From Candidatus Poribacteria bacterium (lineage in GTDB: Bacteria > Poribacteria > WGA-4E > WGA-3G): a stretch of 57,194 bases of DNA. The translations under genes and the position numbers were made by a program. Numbering within the stretch: the stretch's first letter is position 1; the number at the start of each line of letters is the position of its first letter. Below are positions 36,406-46,052 of this stretch, piece by piece. Location of the stretch: the NCBI GenBank assembly GCA_022825665.1, contig JAJDWI010000022.1, positions 1 to 57,194 of the forward strand. Direction: 5' to 3'. The notes below the pieces were generated by a model. The model searched no databases, was not told the origin of the DNA, and saw nothing but the letters and a program-made list of their open reading frames with translations.

Positions 36406-37317
36406 TTAATCAAAACCCAAACGTTTTACTTCTGTCTGTAGAGTGATTCCTGTTTTTTCTTTCACATCGTTCTGAATATATGCGACTAAGTCTAATACAT
36501 CCGATGCCGTTGCGTTATCAAGATTGAGAATAAAATTACCGTGAACTGTAGAAACTTCTGCCCCTCCGATACGATGTCCTTTTAGACCACAGACATCTAT
36601 GAGACGACCAGCAGAATCACCTGGTGGGTTTTTGAACATACATCCTGCATTCTCTTCAACAAATGGTTGTGTCGTAGTTTTTTGTTTAAATAAACTATTC
36701 ATCAGTGTTGTAATGGTATCAACATCCCCAGGTTGAAGCGTGAGGGTTGCACCAACAATGCAGAAATATGCATTCAGTCCACTATTTCGATATTCAAAGT
36801 TTGCTTCGTCATGGGTTAATTTTACGAGTTCACCTGTTTCGTCCATAACTGTAACATCTGTGACGACATCTCCGAAACTACTTCCCCATGCACCTGCGTT
36901 CATAATAAGCGCACCCCCAACAGCACCGGGGATACCGAGAGCAAATTCGACACCACTTAAACCGCCTTTAGACATCAATTTAGATAGACTCGGTAACGGA
37001 TGTCCTGCACCTACAGTGACAACATTACTATCTACCTCCAGTTCTGCTAATTCTCCGATTAACTTTACACAAATACCTTTGAAACCCTTATCACTTACCA
37101 ACAGATTTGAGCCTCTGCCTATGACCGCAACGGGAACATCCCATTTACGGTGAAAATGTGCTAACGCTGTTAATTCGTCTATTGTGCTGACTTCTATGTA
37201 GGCTTCTGCTTCTCCACCGATGCCAAAGTGTGTATGTTTTGAAAGAGGTTCTCCAAATCTGAGTCGTGCGTTAGGGTCGGTAACAATTGTCGAGAGTGCG
37301 TCTTTCCAGTCCATCAT
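36406..37317 (-). CDS. murB: UDP-N-acetylenolpyruvoylglucosamine reductase (MurB)
   Basis: About 303 residues matching type II MurB. Seen are HTHFGIGGEAEAYIEV, the FAD-binding VIGRGSNLLVSDKGFKG, GVEFALGIPGAVGGALIMNAG, the proton-donor region QPFVEENAGCMFKNPPGDSAG with its Ser, and the C-terminal GNFILNLDNATASDV. It reduces enolpyruvyl-UDP-GlcNAc to UDP-MurNAc in peptidoglycan synthesis. The start is taken at an internal ATG after AAGG; a longer frame opens at 37335. No other mur gene is near. Confidence 0.9.
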   Translation of the reverse strand: MMDWKDALSTIVTDPNARLRFGEPLSKHTHFGIGGEAEAYIEVSTIDELTALAHFHRKWDVPVAVIGRGSNLLVSDKGFKGICVKLIGELAELEVDSNVVTVGAGHPLPSLSKLMSKGGLSGVEFALGIPGAVGGALIMNAGAWGSSFGDVVTDVTVMDETGELVKLTHDEANFEYRNSGLNAYFCIVGATLTLQPGDVDTITTLMNSLFKQKTTTQPFVEENAGCMFKNPPGDSAGRLIDVCGLKGHRIGGAEVSTVHGNFILNLDNATASDVLDLVAYIQNDVKEKTGITLQTEVKRLGFD

Positions 37318-37458
37318 GTCCATCCTTTTTCTCAATTATAACATGATATGTTAGCATGTATCAATGGCTGATTAGTCCTCGTATTCAGGCAGAAACAAAA
37401 TGCGCTTTTTGCAGAAAAAGAATTAATACGAACCTTTTTAAAACAGACTTGACTAACA

Positions 37459-37491
37459 ATTGAAACGATATTGAAACGATATTGAAACACT
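37459..37491 (+). repeat. Three 11-bp tandem repeats (ATTGAAACGAT)
   Basis: ATTGAAACGAT at 37459 and 37470, then ATTGAAACACT at 37481, spaced close to one helical turn. They lie about 110 bases upstream of the Gln/Gly-rich exported protein gene and could be activator or sigma-factor contact sites. Confidence 0.4.
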
Positions 37492-37557
37492 CTTTCAGCA
37501 ACGACATTTTGCTATCCAGTAGAGAGTTAACACAATCACTATATTTGGAACGACAGT

Positions 37558-37573
37558 CTTGACATATATCAAG
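37558..37573. promoter_or_regulatory. FNR/CRP-like palindrome upstream of the 37601 gene
   Basis: CTTGACATATATCAAG is an inverted repeat with FNR-box spacing (TTGAC-N4-ATCAA, one mismatch from TTGAT-N4-ATCAA). It contains a -35-like TTGACA. The site is 28 bases from the ATG, so a bound regulator would probably repress. Confidence 0.35.
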
Positions 37574-37600
37574 GTTTCAGGTTCCGCATAGGAGAAACAG

Positions 37601-38254
37601 ATGAAACGTAAAATTGTAGCACTCAGCGCAATTGCACTTATGATAGTATCCGGTCTTTTTGTATTTGAACATGTAACGTCAGCACAACGTCCCGATAGGG
37701 ATACACAACCTGGACAGGGACAACGTGGTCAACGTCCTGGTGGTGACAGAGGAGACAGAGGCAATAGAGGTGGTATGATGGATGTAAATAATCTGATATC
37801 TATCAATCCAGTATCTATAGTTGAGAATTCTTGGACAGATTTAACGTTTAATGTTGGCGTAGATGATGAAACGCTCATGAAGGCACGTCCTATCTATGAA
37901 GCTACTCGCAAGAATTTTCAGGTAAAGATGAAAGAAATAGTTGGAAAATATTCTCCAAAGGTGACAGAGGCGTTTGCATCTGGTGACCAGCGCGCTGCAT
38001 TCCAGACATTACAGCAGATTCGGGAAGAGATCAATCAGGACTTAGGTGCTTTGCTCAAAACCAGCGGTACAGAATTTCAAGGAAGTCTCAAAAATGTTAT
38101 GAGTAAAGAGCACATGACAAAACTCAACGAATTGACAAGAGAACGGCAAGCAGCAATGCAGCAGCAACAACAGCAACGAACAAACAGATTCCGTGGCGGG
38201 GAAGGTGGACAACGCGGACAAGGTGGACAACGGGGTCAACGTCCTTCTCAATAA
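37601..38254 (+). CDS. Exported Arg/Gly/Gln-rich protein of unknown function
   Basis: 217 residues: a signal peptide (about 1-30, ending VTSA-Q), an Arg/Gly/Gln/Asp-rich segment (about 31-60), a helical core (about 85-185, Spy/CpxP-like in general character only), a Gln run, and a second RGGxxGQRGQ tail. The core could be a periplasmic chaperone or sensor fold, but that is a guess. AGGAG precedes the ATG. The gene stands alone with its own terminator downstream and tandem repeats plus a palindrome upstream. Confidence 0.6.
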   Translation: MKRKIVALSAIALMIVSGLFVFEHVTSAQRPDRDTQPGQGQRGQRPGGDRGDRGNRGGMMDVNNLISINPVSIVENSWTDLTFNVGVDDETLMKARPIYEATRKNFQVKMKEIVGKYSPKVTEAFASGDQRAAFQTLQQIREEINQDLGALLKTSGTEFQGSLKNVMSKEHMTKLNELTRERQAAMQQQQQQRTNRFRGGEGGQRGQGGQRGQRPSQ

Positions 38255-38273
38255 GGTTTAGATTCAAAAATTT

Positions 38274-38299
38274 GGTCGGGTACTTACCCGACCTTTTTT
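38274..38299 (+). terminator. Rho-independent terminator after the 37601 gene
   Basis: GGTCGGGTA (38274-38282), loop CT and TACCCGACC (38285-38293) form a perfect 9-bp stem followed by six T. Confidence 0.85.
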
Positions 38300-38357
38300 A
38301 TTCCCGACCTTTTTTATTGCAATGATTGAGATTCAATTCTTCCACAATTATTGTTTT

Positions 38358-40694
38358 CTAACGGTCATCAAGCACTTTGTTAGGATTGTAATTTAGTTCC
38401 TCAATCCATTCCCGTATCGTAGCAGTTCTCTCTATATCATTCTGTGCATCCAACCTACTTAATAATTTTGTTCCAGTATTATATAAGAGTTCTTGATGTT
38501 TTTCTGATTTGCCATTTTTTGCTTGCTGGAACTTTGTTAGTGCAGCGTCAAATTTATTCTGGTTTATCAAGCAAATTGCGAGTATGCATCGTGTCCGTAT
38601 GAGTATATCAGTTTTATTGCGTCCAAAGATTCGGTTTGCTACTTGAGCTTCAAGCGAGATGAGATTTTGATAGGTTGATCTATTGAGAGGATCCTGTGAA
38701 ATTACCTTATCAAAAACCGTCAATGCCTCGGAATATTGCCCTTGAACGAGATATAGGTAACCGATAATGTTATTGATGACAACATCTCTTTCAGTTTCAG
38801 GAATTGCGTTAAAATGGTTAAGCGCGGCAGGAAAATTCTTCTGCTGTACCAAGTCGTTCCCACGTCGAATATATAGGTTTATTTGTTCTGTTGTTGCTTG
38901 CTGGTTGTGCGGATCGCTTTTTTTCACTCGGTCAAGTTCTGTTTGAGCACGTTCATATTCACCAATGCTTTGATAGACATGCACTAAACTCAAACGTATA
39001 TTGGACTCGTTAGGTGCAATGACTAACGCTTTTTGAAGGAGTTCAATAGCGGATCCGAAATCTTTGCGATCTATCAAATGTTGTGCTGATTGATGATATG
39101 ATGCAATCAGGTTATGCCGTGCTTGAGGGGCATCGGGGTTTGCCAAATAAACTTTATGAAATTCTGTGACTGCAGCGGAATAATTACGCTTCTTGAGGTA
39201 CAATTCCCCAAGTAGACTGGAGATTTGTGTGTCTTTTGGTTGAAGTTTTTGCAATTCCAGATAGGCTTTGATAGCCTCATCTAATTGTCCAGTGTTGCGG
39301 AGAGTGTTTGCTTTTTGCCAAAAAGCATCACTTAAGTTTGTTCGGGCAATATGGAAAGCAGGATGTATTTCCAGTGCCTTGTGGTATGCAGCGATTGCAT
39401 CATCCCACTTTTTACTGTTTCTAAGAGTTACCCCATAATTGTTATATGATTGCGCAAGACCTCGTTTGGTTAATCGGCTAACAGGATTCAACTTAAGTGC
39501 TTTCTGATAGTAGTCAATAGCAGTCTTGTAAATACCCGCGCGTGCATACCCTTCACCCATCAACATATATGTGGTTGAATCCATCGGATTTAGTTGAATT
39601 ATTTTTTCACACATCTGTTTTGCTGTTTCGAAGTCTTTGGCTTTTAGTGCGTTAAGAGTCTTTTCTCTGAATAGTTGGTGTAAGTTATGCTTTGATGCCT
39701 TGTGAAAAGGTTCAAGAGCAACTGCCTTCTTAAACGCATCTATCGATCTATCGACTTCACCTCTATTGTAATAATGGATGCCGAGAGTATTGTAATCAGC
39801 AGATCTCGGTTTTTCTTTAACCCTTTGCTCAAGTAAATTGATCGCAGTTGATAACTGTCCTATTACTTCATAAGCTTTCAATAGTTTTTCAATTGCGGGT
39901 TGGAAGTGTTCATCAATTTGTAGGCAATTTTTATAACTTTCAATGGCTGATTCCATATCTCCTTTGTCATAGTAGACATTTCCGATTAGAAAGTGAGGAT
40001 AGTGCTCTCTCGGTTCTTGTATAATCTCAGTTTTTAATGCTTTAATAGCATCGTCGTGCTGAGGCGTGTTAATCGCTGTATTATAGAGTTTATGTAGTGT
40101 GTTTAAATCTCGCTGTGACGGGTGCTGTGCTGTCGCAGTAGGATAGCAAATATCGCCTGGATGTGGACTGTGTCCCCATAATCCTATTGCATGTCCGAAC
40201 TCGTGTAGGCAAACCGTTCGCATTTCTCCCTCGGACAGTTCTGTAATGATGTCATCACCCTCCAACATCAGTATTATTTCAACATTGATAATTACTTTGT
40301 TATCTATATCCGTTGCTTGTTGGTTAGTCATCCGTTTTAGTCGCGCACTGCCGAGACGGGTATCATGTATATCCATAAGACTACTGTATCCCCAACTGAC
40401 TCGGATATCTGCGTTATCAGGTGTATCGATTTCTTGGAATTGTATCAGTTTTTCAGAGGCGGTTTCCCATTCTCGCATCGCATAGCGGATTTCAGGTAGG
40501 TATGGACTCTCTTTTATAACAGATGAGATAAACACCTTAATTGGCATCTGTGTGAAGCGGGTGATTCTACCATCGGAGAAAAGGGTGATATGGTCGAAGT
40601 AGTCTGTGTTTGGAGACTCCTGTGCTGTTGCATGTGTTATAGAGATGCAGAGTATGAGGATAACAACAAGTTTGGACAATATCCTAATTGACAT
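38358..40694 (-). CDS. Exported matrixin-like metalloprotease fused to TPR repeats
   Basis: 778 residues. A signal peptide (about 1-24) precedes a matrixin-type protease domain with HEFGHAIGLWGHS at 164-176 and a following Pro-containing turn. The third His is one residue further than in classical HExxHxxGxxH. From about residue 205 to 760, tandem TPR repeats fill the rest (for example YPHFLIGNVYYDKGDMESAI). The protease probably acts outside the cytoplasm with partners held by the TPRs; this is inference. AAGGAA precedes the ATG. Confidence 0.8.
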   Translation of the reverse strand: MSIRILSKLVVILILCISITHATAQESPNTDYFDHITLFSDGRITRFTQMPIKVFISSVIKESPYLPEIRYAMREWETASEKLIQFQEIDTPDNADIRVSWGYSSLMDIHDTRLGSARLKRMTNQQATDIDNKVIINVEIILMLEGDDIITELSEGEMRTVCLHEFGHAIGLWGHSPHPGDICYPTATAQHPSQRDLNTLHKLYNTAINTPQHDDAIKALKTEIIQEPREHYPHFLIGNVYYDKGDMESAIESYKNCLQIDEHFQPAIEKLLKAYEVIGQLSTAINLLEQRVKEKPRSADYNTLGIHYYNRGEVDRSIDAFKKAVALEPFHKASKHNLHQLFREKTLNALKAKDFETAKQMCEKIIQLNPMDSTTYMLMGEGYARAGIYKTAIDYYQKALKLNPVSRLTKRGLAQSYNNYGVTLRNSKKWDDAIAAYHKALEIHPAFHIARTNLSDAFWQKANTLRNTGQLDEAIKAYLELQKLQPKDTQISSLLGELYLKKRNYSAAVTEFHKVYLANPDAPQARHNLIASYHQSAQHLIDRKDFGSAIELLQKALVIAPNESNIRLSLVHVYQSIGEYERAQTELDRVKKSDPHNQQATTEQINLYIRRGNDLVQQKNFPAALNHFNAIPETERDVVINNIIGYLYLVQGQYSEALTVFDKVISQDPLNRSTYQNLISLEAQVANRIFGRNKTDILIRTRCILAICLINQNKFDAALTKFQQAKNGKSEKHQELLYNTGTKLLSRLDAQNDIERTATIREWIEELNYNPNKVLDDR

Positions 40695-40870
40695 AAAGAG
40701 ATTCCTTAGACGAATAATGATATGTGATTGCGTAATGTAATGTAAGACACTTCTGATTCAATTATATTTCTATTTCCATATTCTGTCAAGAGCAGATTTT
40801 GGTGTATGGTAGAATGATTTACTTTCGGTATTCCTAATGCATTTTTGGACCTACGTTAAGATTAAAATAT

Positions 40871-41195
40871 ACTTTTAGTTGTTTTTAGTTGTTTTTTAGT
40901 TGTTTTTTTCGATTTTTTGCTTAGGTGTTCTCGATCCTGTAGTGGTATGGGTTTATATAGACTTTTTTTATTGACGCAATTTAAAAAAAACAACTACAAG
41001 CAAGTTTTTTTTAGTTGTTTTTTCGGTTTTTGTGTTTTGGTTTGTTGTCATTGCAATGCATAAGTTATGCGTGATTTTTTTGATTGTGTGTTGGGTGTTT
41101 GGTTTTTCATAGTGGTAATATTATATCTTATGTTTGGGTTGGTTTGTAGGTTTTCTGGGAGTGGGAACAATATATATCCAATATGTTTTATGTGT
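40871..41195 (+). repeat. T-rich intergenic element, copy B
   Basis: Three direct copies of AGTTGTTTTT (40877, 40887, 40898), then a spacer with CTCGATCCTGTAGTGGTA, a hairpin (40985-40996 with 41012-41023), GGTTTTTGTGTTTTGG, CATAGTGGTAATATTAT and ACAATATATATCCAATATG. The same order occurs in copy A at 6411. No coding potential. Confidence 0.6.
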
Positions 41196-41550
41196 TTTTA
41201 GGAAGATTGGGGTTTTTGGGATTTGTTTGAATCGCGGAAGATCACGGTTTTGAGTCTGGTTCAACACATCCCAATTCAAATCAGTCTACAACGACGTAAT
41301 AAGAAAATTCAGTAAACATATCTATGTAGGTGTTTTAGCAAACTCAAAATAGCATAATCCATAAAATCTATGATATCTGATGGGTGCGGAAACGGTAGTA
41401 TACATAAGGGACGGTGTAAGATTACCTAAAATCATGCACTTAAGCACATGTCGAATCAGATACAATACAATAATTTATTGTAAAGAGAACAATTAGAAGA
41501 GGCAGTAAGATCTTAGCACACAGGAATCTCCTCGTGCTAACGTTAGTCCT

Positions 41551-41586
41551 ATTCATAGGACGATGACTCTGCATCGTCCTATGAAT
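41551..41586. terminator. 15-bp perfect hairpin downstream of the DUF4384-like gene
   Basis: ATTCATAGGACGATG (41551-41565), loop ACTCTG, CATCGTCCTATGAAT (41572-41586). It lies just beyond the minus-strand stop at 41594. There is no T-tract on the minus side, so it may protect the 3' end of the mRNA rather than terminate. Confidence 0.45.
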
Positions 41587-41593
41587 GGTGTAT

Positions 41594-43330
41594 TTATTTT
41601 TCTTCAACGGTTAGCACCAATTGTGCCTCAACCTGCTGAAAACTGGGTTGTTTATCAATGATTGGCTTGGGACCAATAAATTGTTGTTCATTTTGCTTTT
41701 TAGGTATTCGCTTGAGACCTCGATAAATCTTGGCAGCATTTTTAGCATCTTGATCTTTGAGAAAGAAAAAACCATCCTTTTCATAAGTTTCAATATCAGG
41801 AAATGCTTCTGTCCGTGCTGCGACATTCAAGAATTCTACACCAAAAGGAGAAACACACAAGAATTCACCTATTTTTACATCAGTGTTAACATTTTCTACA
41901 CCGATATATAGATTGTCAACAAGGAGTATACGTTTTTGATGTATAGGTTTTTGATTAGCGAGGGTATAGAGCAAACGGAGATATGCGGGTTGATTCACAC
42001 GGGCGAAGATGGTCACTATGTCACCTTCTGTGTAGTACAGCGGACCTCGTCCTTTGTCTGTCCAGATGTCAATTTTTAACCCACCAGTAGGAGAAAATTC
42101 GTGTTCGATGAGTACTTCATCAGCATTCCCTCGGGGACCTTCTGTTACAAAATACCGGGGATTGAACGCTTCCTTTTCCTTTTGTGCCTGTTTATAATCA
42201 GGTCGTGTATAGGTAAGTCTATCACGCATGTTGGTTTTAATAAATTCTACGACAGAACTTGCAAGAAACTCACCTGTATTAATATTACGTAGAGTCGTTC
42301 TGATCGTAATTCCATCACCGTTAGTCCAATATGAACTACTAAGTCTCAAGGATGGATAATCTCGGTTTAATTCATCAGTGTCTATATGAGGTTTCTTCAA
42401 TTCAAGTATCGGGTCTACAAATACCCACTCAGGCATTTCCTGTAACAGTACTTCCGTAAACTTCTGGGCAAAGGGACTGAACATTTCAGAATCTTCATAT
42501 ATCAACGGATTCACCACAATTCTGTCATTATTTGGAACAATTTGTTGAGAAAGTTGAGAATCAATAACCCGACATATATCAATAAAATTAACGATAGTTT
42601 CATTCTCAAGTTTTTCTACACGTTTAATTACATTACGATGAGGTAGTGGCTTACCATTTCTTTTCGTTGCTTCATTTATCAATTGCCTAAATGCATTACG
42701 AGAATTTGGATGGCGTTGTGCTCCAATCTGAATAATTTGTGATTCTTTAAGGGACTCATAAAGCGGGTAAGTTCGCAAATACGCTTTTACTGCTTTGTTG
42801 ATATCCAAATCATCTTCTGCTGTTTTAGCGATTTTAAGCTGGTGTATTATTTCCTTTTGTAGTTTTAATTCGTGATCAGCGTAAATTCCCTTAAGTTTGT
42901 CTCTTTCAATGTAAACTACGGCAAAAGTGCCTTGTTCATCAGGAGCGTTATTTTTTAAAGATAGATTGCTATGCTTTAAACCTTCTAATTGGAGTGCTGG
43001 GGATGCGTGATGCCATGAACAGTAATCTTCTAATGCTGCGCTATAATGTTCCAGTACCGTATGGTAAAAGTCATTATCTTTATTCAAACTAATGATTCCC
43101 ATTACTTGTCGTAGAATTTGCTTGGAAATTTTTTTGCTTGCTTCAGCGATAGCTCTTTTATATGCTTCCTCTCCGGTTCCAACACTATGCCCAACATCAA
43201 AAATGAATGTTTCAAGTGGGTATCTATTTAGTTCTGGTAATATCCAATCTGGGTAAGATCCTCCACCTATAGCTGATGAAGTAAAAATTACAAAAAATAG
43301 AATTGTAATAAAAGTAGACATTTTTCTCAT
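41594..43330 (-). CDS. Exported DUF4384-like protein, partner of the caspase gene
   Basis: 578 residues: signal peptide (about 1-22), an N-terminal LPP20-like region (GHSVGTGEEAYKRAIAEASKKI), a middle helical part, and a C-terminal DUF4384-like domain (YYTEGDIVTIFARVNQPAYLRLLYTLANQ). DUF4384 modules commonly accompany caspase-like or kinase proteins in bacteria; a role as ligand or stress sensor is inferred. AGGAG precedes the ATG, 30 bases after the caspase stop, so the two genes form an operon. Confidence 0.65.
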   Translation of the reverse strand: MRKMSTFITILFFVIFTSSAIGGGSYPDWILPELNRYPLETFIFDVGHSVGTGEEAYKRAIAEASKKISKQILRQVMGIISLNKDNDFYHTVLEHYSAALEDYCSWHHASPALQLEGLKHSNLSLKNNAPDEQGTFAVVYIERDKLKGIYADHELKLQKEIIHQLKIAKTAEDDLDINKAVKAYLRTYPLYESLKESQIIQIGAQRHPNSRNAFRQLINEATKRNGKPLPHRNVIKRVEKLENETIVNFIDICRVIDSQLSQQIVPNNDRIVVNPLIYEDSEMFSPFAQKFTEVLLQEMPEWVFVDPILELKKPHIDTDELNRDYPSLRLSSSYWTNGDGITIRTTLRNINTGEFLASSVVEFIKTNMRDRLTYTRPDYKQAQKEKEAFNPRYFVTEGPRGNADEVLIEHEFSPTGGLKIDIWTDKGRGPLYYTEGDIVTIFARVNQPAYLRLLYTLANQKPIHQKRILLVDNLYIGVENVNTDVKIGEFLCVSPFGVEFLNVAARTEAFPDIETYEKDGFFFLKDQDAKNAAKIYRGLKRIPKKQNEQQFIGPKPIIDKQPSFQQVEAQLVLTVEEK

Positions 43331-43360
43331 GATATAGATCTCCTAATAGTATTTATGATT

Positions 43361-45994
43361 TTATTTTGCGAAAAATAAGAAATCGCTACCTGGTTCATCA
43401 CTGCCAAATCCACTCTCACACGGTTTAGGATTATCCAGATGTTCCATGTATTGTATTATTTCTTTAACAGTTAGAATCTTGTCAGCACCACCTTTATTAC
43501 GCATAGCTTCAAGTAATGCTTTAACAAACGGTGAATCATCAGGTACTTGTTCCTTACCACCTGATGTTAAGTATCGTCGAGTAGTATATTGAAATATTCT
43601 TGTAATATCATCCTCTGTAAGTTGCATCGTAGACGGGTCCTCGCCACCGCGCATAGCGAGTTCACGACTAAATGTTCCACTATAACAAGTATCCAACACT
43701 AAAAAGATATGTTTACAGTTCATTCTATCAATTATTTCACGAACCCTTGAATGTGATACGTAGCTCAACATTTCTCTGTCGTCTTTTGGCAACTTTGAAT
43801 CTCGTGAGACAAGGTGTCCTTCTTTGAATGTATCATCAAAGTGCCCGTGTCCAGCGAAAAAAATAAACAGCTGTGAGTCTTCTGTGTAATCCATTTCTGC
43901 ATACTCACGAAAAACCCTAAATATGTCTGCTTTGGTCGGGTTCTCAACTAACCTTGTTTTAAAGTTGTATATATTCTCTAAATCTCTTTGCAACATTTTA
44001 GCATCTGAAATTGGATTGTGAAGGTCGTCCCAATAGACATAATCATTCACAGCGAATAACAGAGCATGATCTCTCAGTCTGTTTAGAGGGCGGTAAACTA
44101 TTATTTTTTTTTCAGATTGGTTGCCTAACCTGTCAGTTGCTGTAACTTGAATAGTATTATCTTTATAATTTAATGGAACTAACTTTTCAAACTTGTTTCC
44201 TCTAACTGGGACTATTGCTCCATTAACTCTGACTTCGGAGACACCATCATCGTCTTTGACTTCTCCATATACCCGTACAAATTCATCAAAAACGATTATT
44301 ATAGGTTTGAGACCACGCATGGTATTAGTTATAGGTTCTAAAATCCGAATTTCAGGTCCAGGATTGGGTGGTGGAGTCCAATTGATATTAAATTTGCTTG
44401 TTCCCATGTTTCCTTGTGTGTCTGTTGCTGTAATATGTATTTCGTTTGCCCCACTTTTCAACTGAACATTTGTGGTAAACCTACCATCTGCATAGACCCG
44501 TACTAGTTGGTCATTAACATTCACTTCAGTGACACTACTGTCGTCAGTAACTTTACCTTCAATAGAAATTCGTTCGGTATCTGATGACGTATTACTGCCG
44601 ATAGGTGATAAGATCACAATGTGGGGTGGTGTAGTGTCTACGGGGATTGGGCGGTTAACAGTAAATCGTTTTGTACCAAGGTTCCCATGTATGTCTGTTG
44701 CTGTGACACGGATGTCATTTTCTCCTCCATAGAGTGGTACTGTCGCCGTGAATCTCCCATCAGTCAAGACCTGTGTTTCGTTGTCGTTGACTTTAACTTC
44801 ACTTATCCCATTATTATCAGTGACTATTCCTCTAACAGGAAGTTGTTCTATATCTGCTGGCACAACACGCTGCGAAGGCGTTCGAATTACAATTGCAGGG
44901 GGTGTAGTGTCTGTTGCTATATGTATTGGTTCAGGTATATCTTGTGGATTTGGTATTGGGTTGGGGACAGGTATTGGATCAGATGGAACAATGTTGTAAT
45001 GAGAGAGATCCCAGAGTAAAACAGTGCGGTCTTGACTTCCGGTCGCGAGCGTTCTTCCATCTGGTGAAAATGCGACAGATGTTACCGTCTCACGATGTCC
45101 TCTGAGTACATAAGAATGATTAAAGTCCTCAAGTTTCCACAGTCTGACGTAGTTATCATTGCATGCAGAGGCAAGGTGCTTTTTGTCGGGAGAAAACGCT
45201 ATCGCTTTTGCGGAAACATTACGATTTCTCACAACTTCAAATGATTTGTAATTCTCTTCAGTAGCAACATTCCAAAATCTAATGGTATTATCACTACTGC
45301 TGGTAGCAAATGACTCTCCATCTGGTGAAAACTTTACCGAAAGCACAACTTTATTATGTTTTGATAAAGTTTTACGCATCTTGTGAACGTTAACATCCCA
45401 TAGTTTCGCAGTCTTATCGCGGCTTGTTGATACAAGTAGCTGCCCATCAGGAGAGAATTCAATTGATTCAACGATTCCTGTATGTCCAGGAAAGGTCATG
45501 ATATGGTTATTATTAGATGAGTTTACATCCCATAGCTTAATTGAACCTTCACGATCTCCCCCACCACTTGCAAGTATTTGAGCATCAGGTGAAAAGGCAA
45601 CTGACTTCACCCAACCACTATGTGGAAAAGTTAAACCTCTACGTTTCGTGGAAACATCCCATACTCTAACAAAGCCATCAAGACATGCTGATGCAAGTAA
45701 CTTTCCATCAGGTGAAAACTTTACCGACATCACCTCTTTGTTATGTCCTGTGAAATTACCATATACATCTCCACTGTCCACATTCCATATTTTCACTGTA
45801 TTATTGTCACCACCACTCGCCAGTAACTTTCCATCAGGTGAAAAAGCTACTGCATAAACTGAAGCACCATGGTTAAATTGATTTATCACCCCTACAGGAA
45901 GGTCGTCAGCAGAGGACTGTGAAACCAATAAGGTCAGGAAGGCAAAATAAAGTGCAATGATGGTGTAACGAAGATAAGTATAGCGTTTCATCAT
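43361..45994 (-). CDS. WD40 - Ig-like - caspase (peptidase C14) protein
   Basis: 877 residues: signal peptide (about 1-29); seven WD40 repeats (about 38-328, each with SPDGKxLASG and a closing (I/L)W(N/D)V), enough for one full propeller; a Pro-rich linker; three Ig-like modules (about 365-640, repeating SEVKVND...FTATVPL); and a caspase/metacaspase domain from about 640. The catalytic His is in FFAGHGHF (about 716) and the Cys in LVLDTCYSGTF (about 770). The protease is probably exported or periplasmic. The next gene downstream is the DUF4384-like protein. Confidence 0.88.
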   Translation of the reverse strand: MMKRYTYLRYTIIALYFAFLTLLVSQSSADDLPVGVINQFNHGASVYAVAFSPDGKLLASGGDNNTVKIWNVDSGDVYGNFTGHNKEVMSVKFSPDGKLLASACLDGFVRVWDVSTKRRGLTFPHSGWVKSVAFSPDAQILASGGGDREGSIKLWDVNSSNNNHIMTFPGHTGIVESIEFSPDGQLLVSTSRDKTAKLWDVNVHKMRKTLSKHNKVVLSVKFSPDGESFATSSSDNTIRFWNVATEENYKSFEVVRNRNVSAKAIAFSPDKKHLASACNDNYVRLWKLEDFNHSYVLRGHRETVTSVAFSPDGRTLATGSQDRTVLLWDLSHYNIVPSDPIPVPNPIPNPQDIPEPIHIATDTTPPAIVIRTPSQRVVPADIEQLPVRGIVTDNNGISEVKVNDNETQVLTDGRFTATVPLYGGENDIRVTATDIHGNLGTKRFTVNRPIPVDTTPPHIVILSPIGSNTSSDTERISIEGKVTDDSSVTEVNVNDQLVRVYADGRFTTNVQLKSGANEIHITATDTQGNMGTSKFNINWTPPPNPGPEIRILEPITNTMRGLKPIIIVFDEFVRVYGEVKDDDGVSEVRVNGAIVPVRGNKFEKLVPLNYKDNTIQVTATDRLGNQSEKKIIVYRPLNRLRDHALLFAVNDYVYWDDLHNPISDAKMLQRDLENIYNFKTRLVENPTKADIFRVFREYAEMDYTEDSQLFIFFAGHGHFDDTFKEGHLVSRDSKLPKDDREMLSYVSHSRVREIIDRMNCKHIFLVLDTCYSGTFSRELAMRGGEDPSTMQLTEDDITRIFQYTTRRYLTSGGKEQVPDDSPFVKALLEAMRNKGGADKILTVKEIIQYMEHLDNPKPCESGFGSDEPGSDFLFFAK

Positions 45995-46002
45995 ATTTAC
46001 AT

Positions 46003-46030
46003 ATTATACATAGATATAGAACTGAGTCAA
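46003..46030 (-). promoter_or_regulatory. Strong promoter of the caspase gene, probably leaderless
   Basis: On the minus strand, TTGACT (46030-46025) and TATAAT (46008-46003) are separated by 16 bases. The -10 lies eight bases before the ATG, so transcription should start at or next to the start codon. No Shine-Dalgarno is possible. Confidence 0.6.
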
Positions 46031-46052
46031 GTTGTTTCGTGGAATGAAAATC

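Larger units (their letters stand above)
40695..41593. other. 900-base gene-free region
   Basis: It holds T-rich element B (40871-41195) and, near the far end, a long palindrome (41551-41586). No protein or RNA gene of a known family is seen in the remainder. Confidence 0.5.

Noticed and set aside
37459-37491. CRISPR-like array
   Set aside because: Three 11-bp units directly abut with no spacers.
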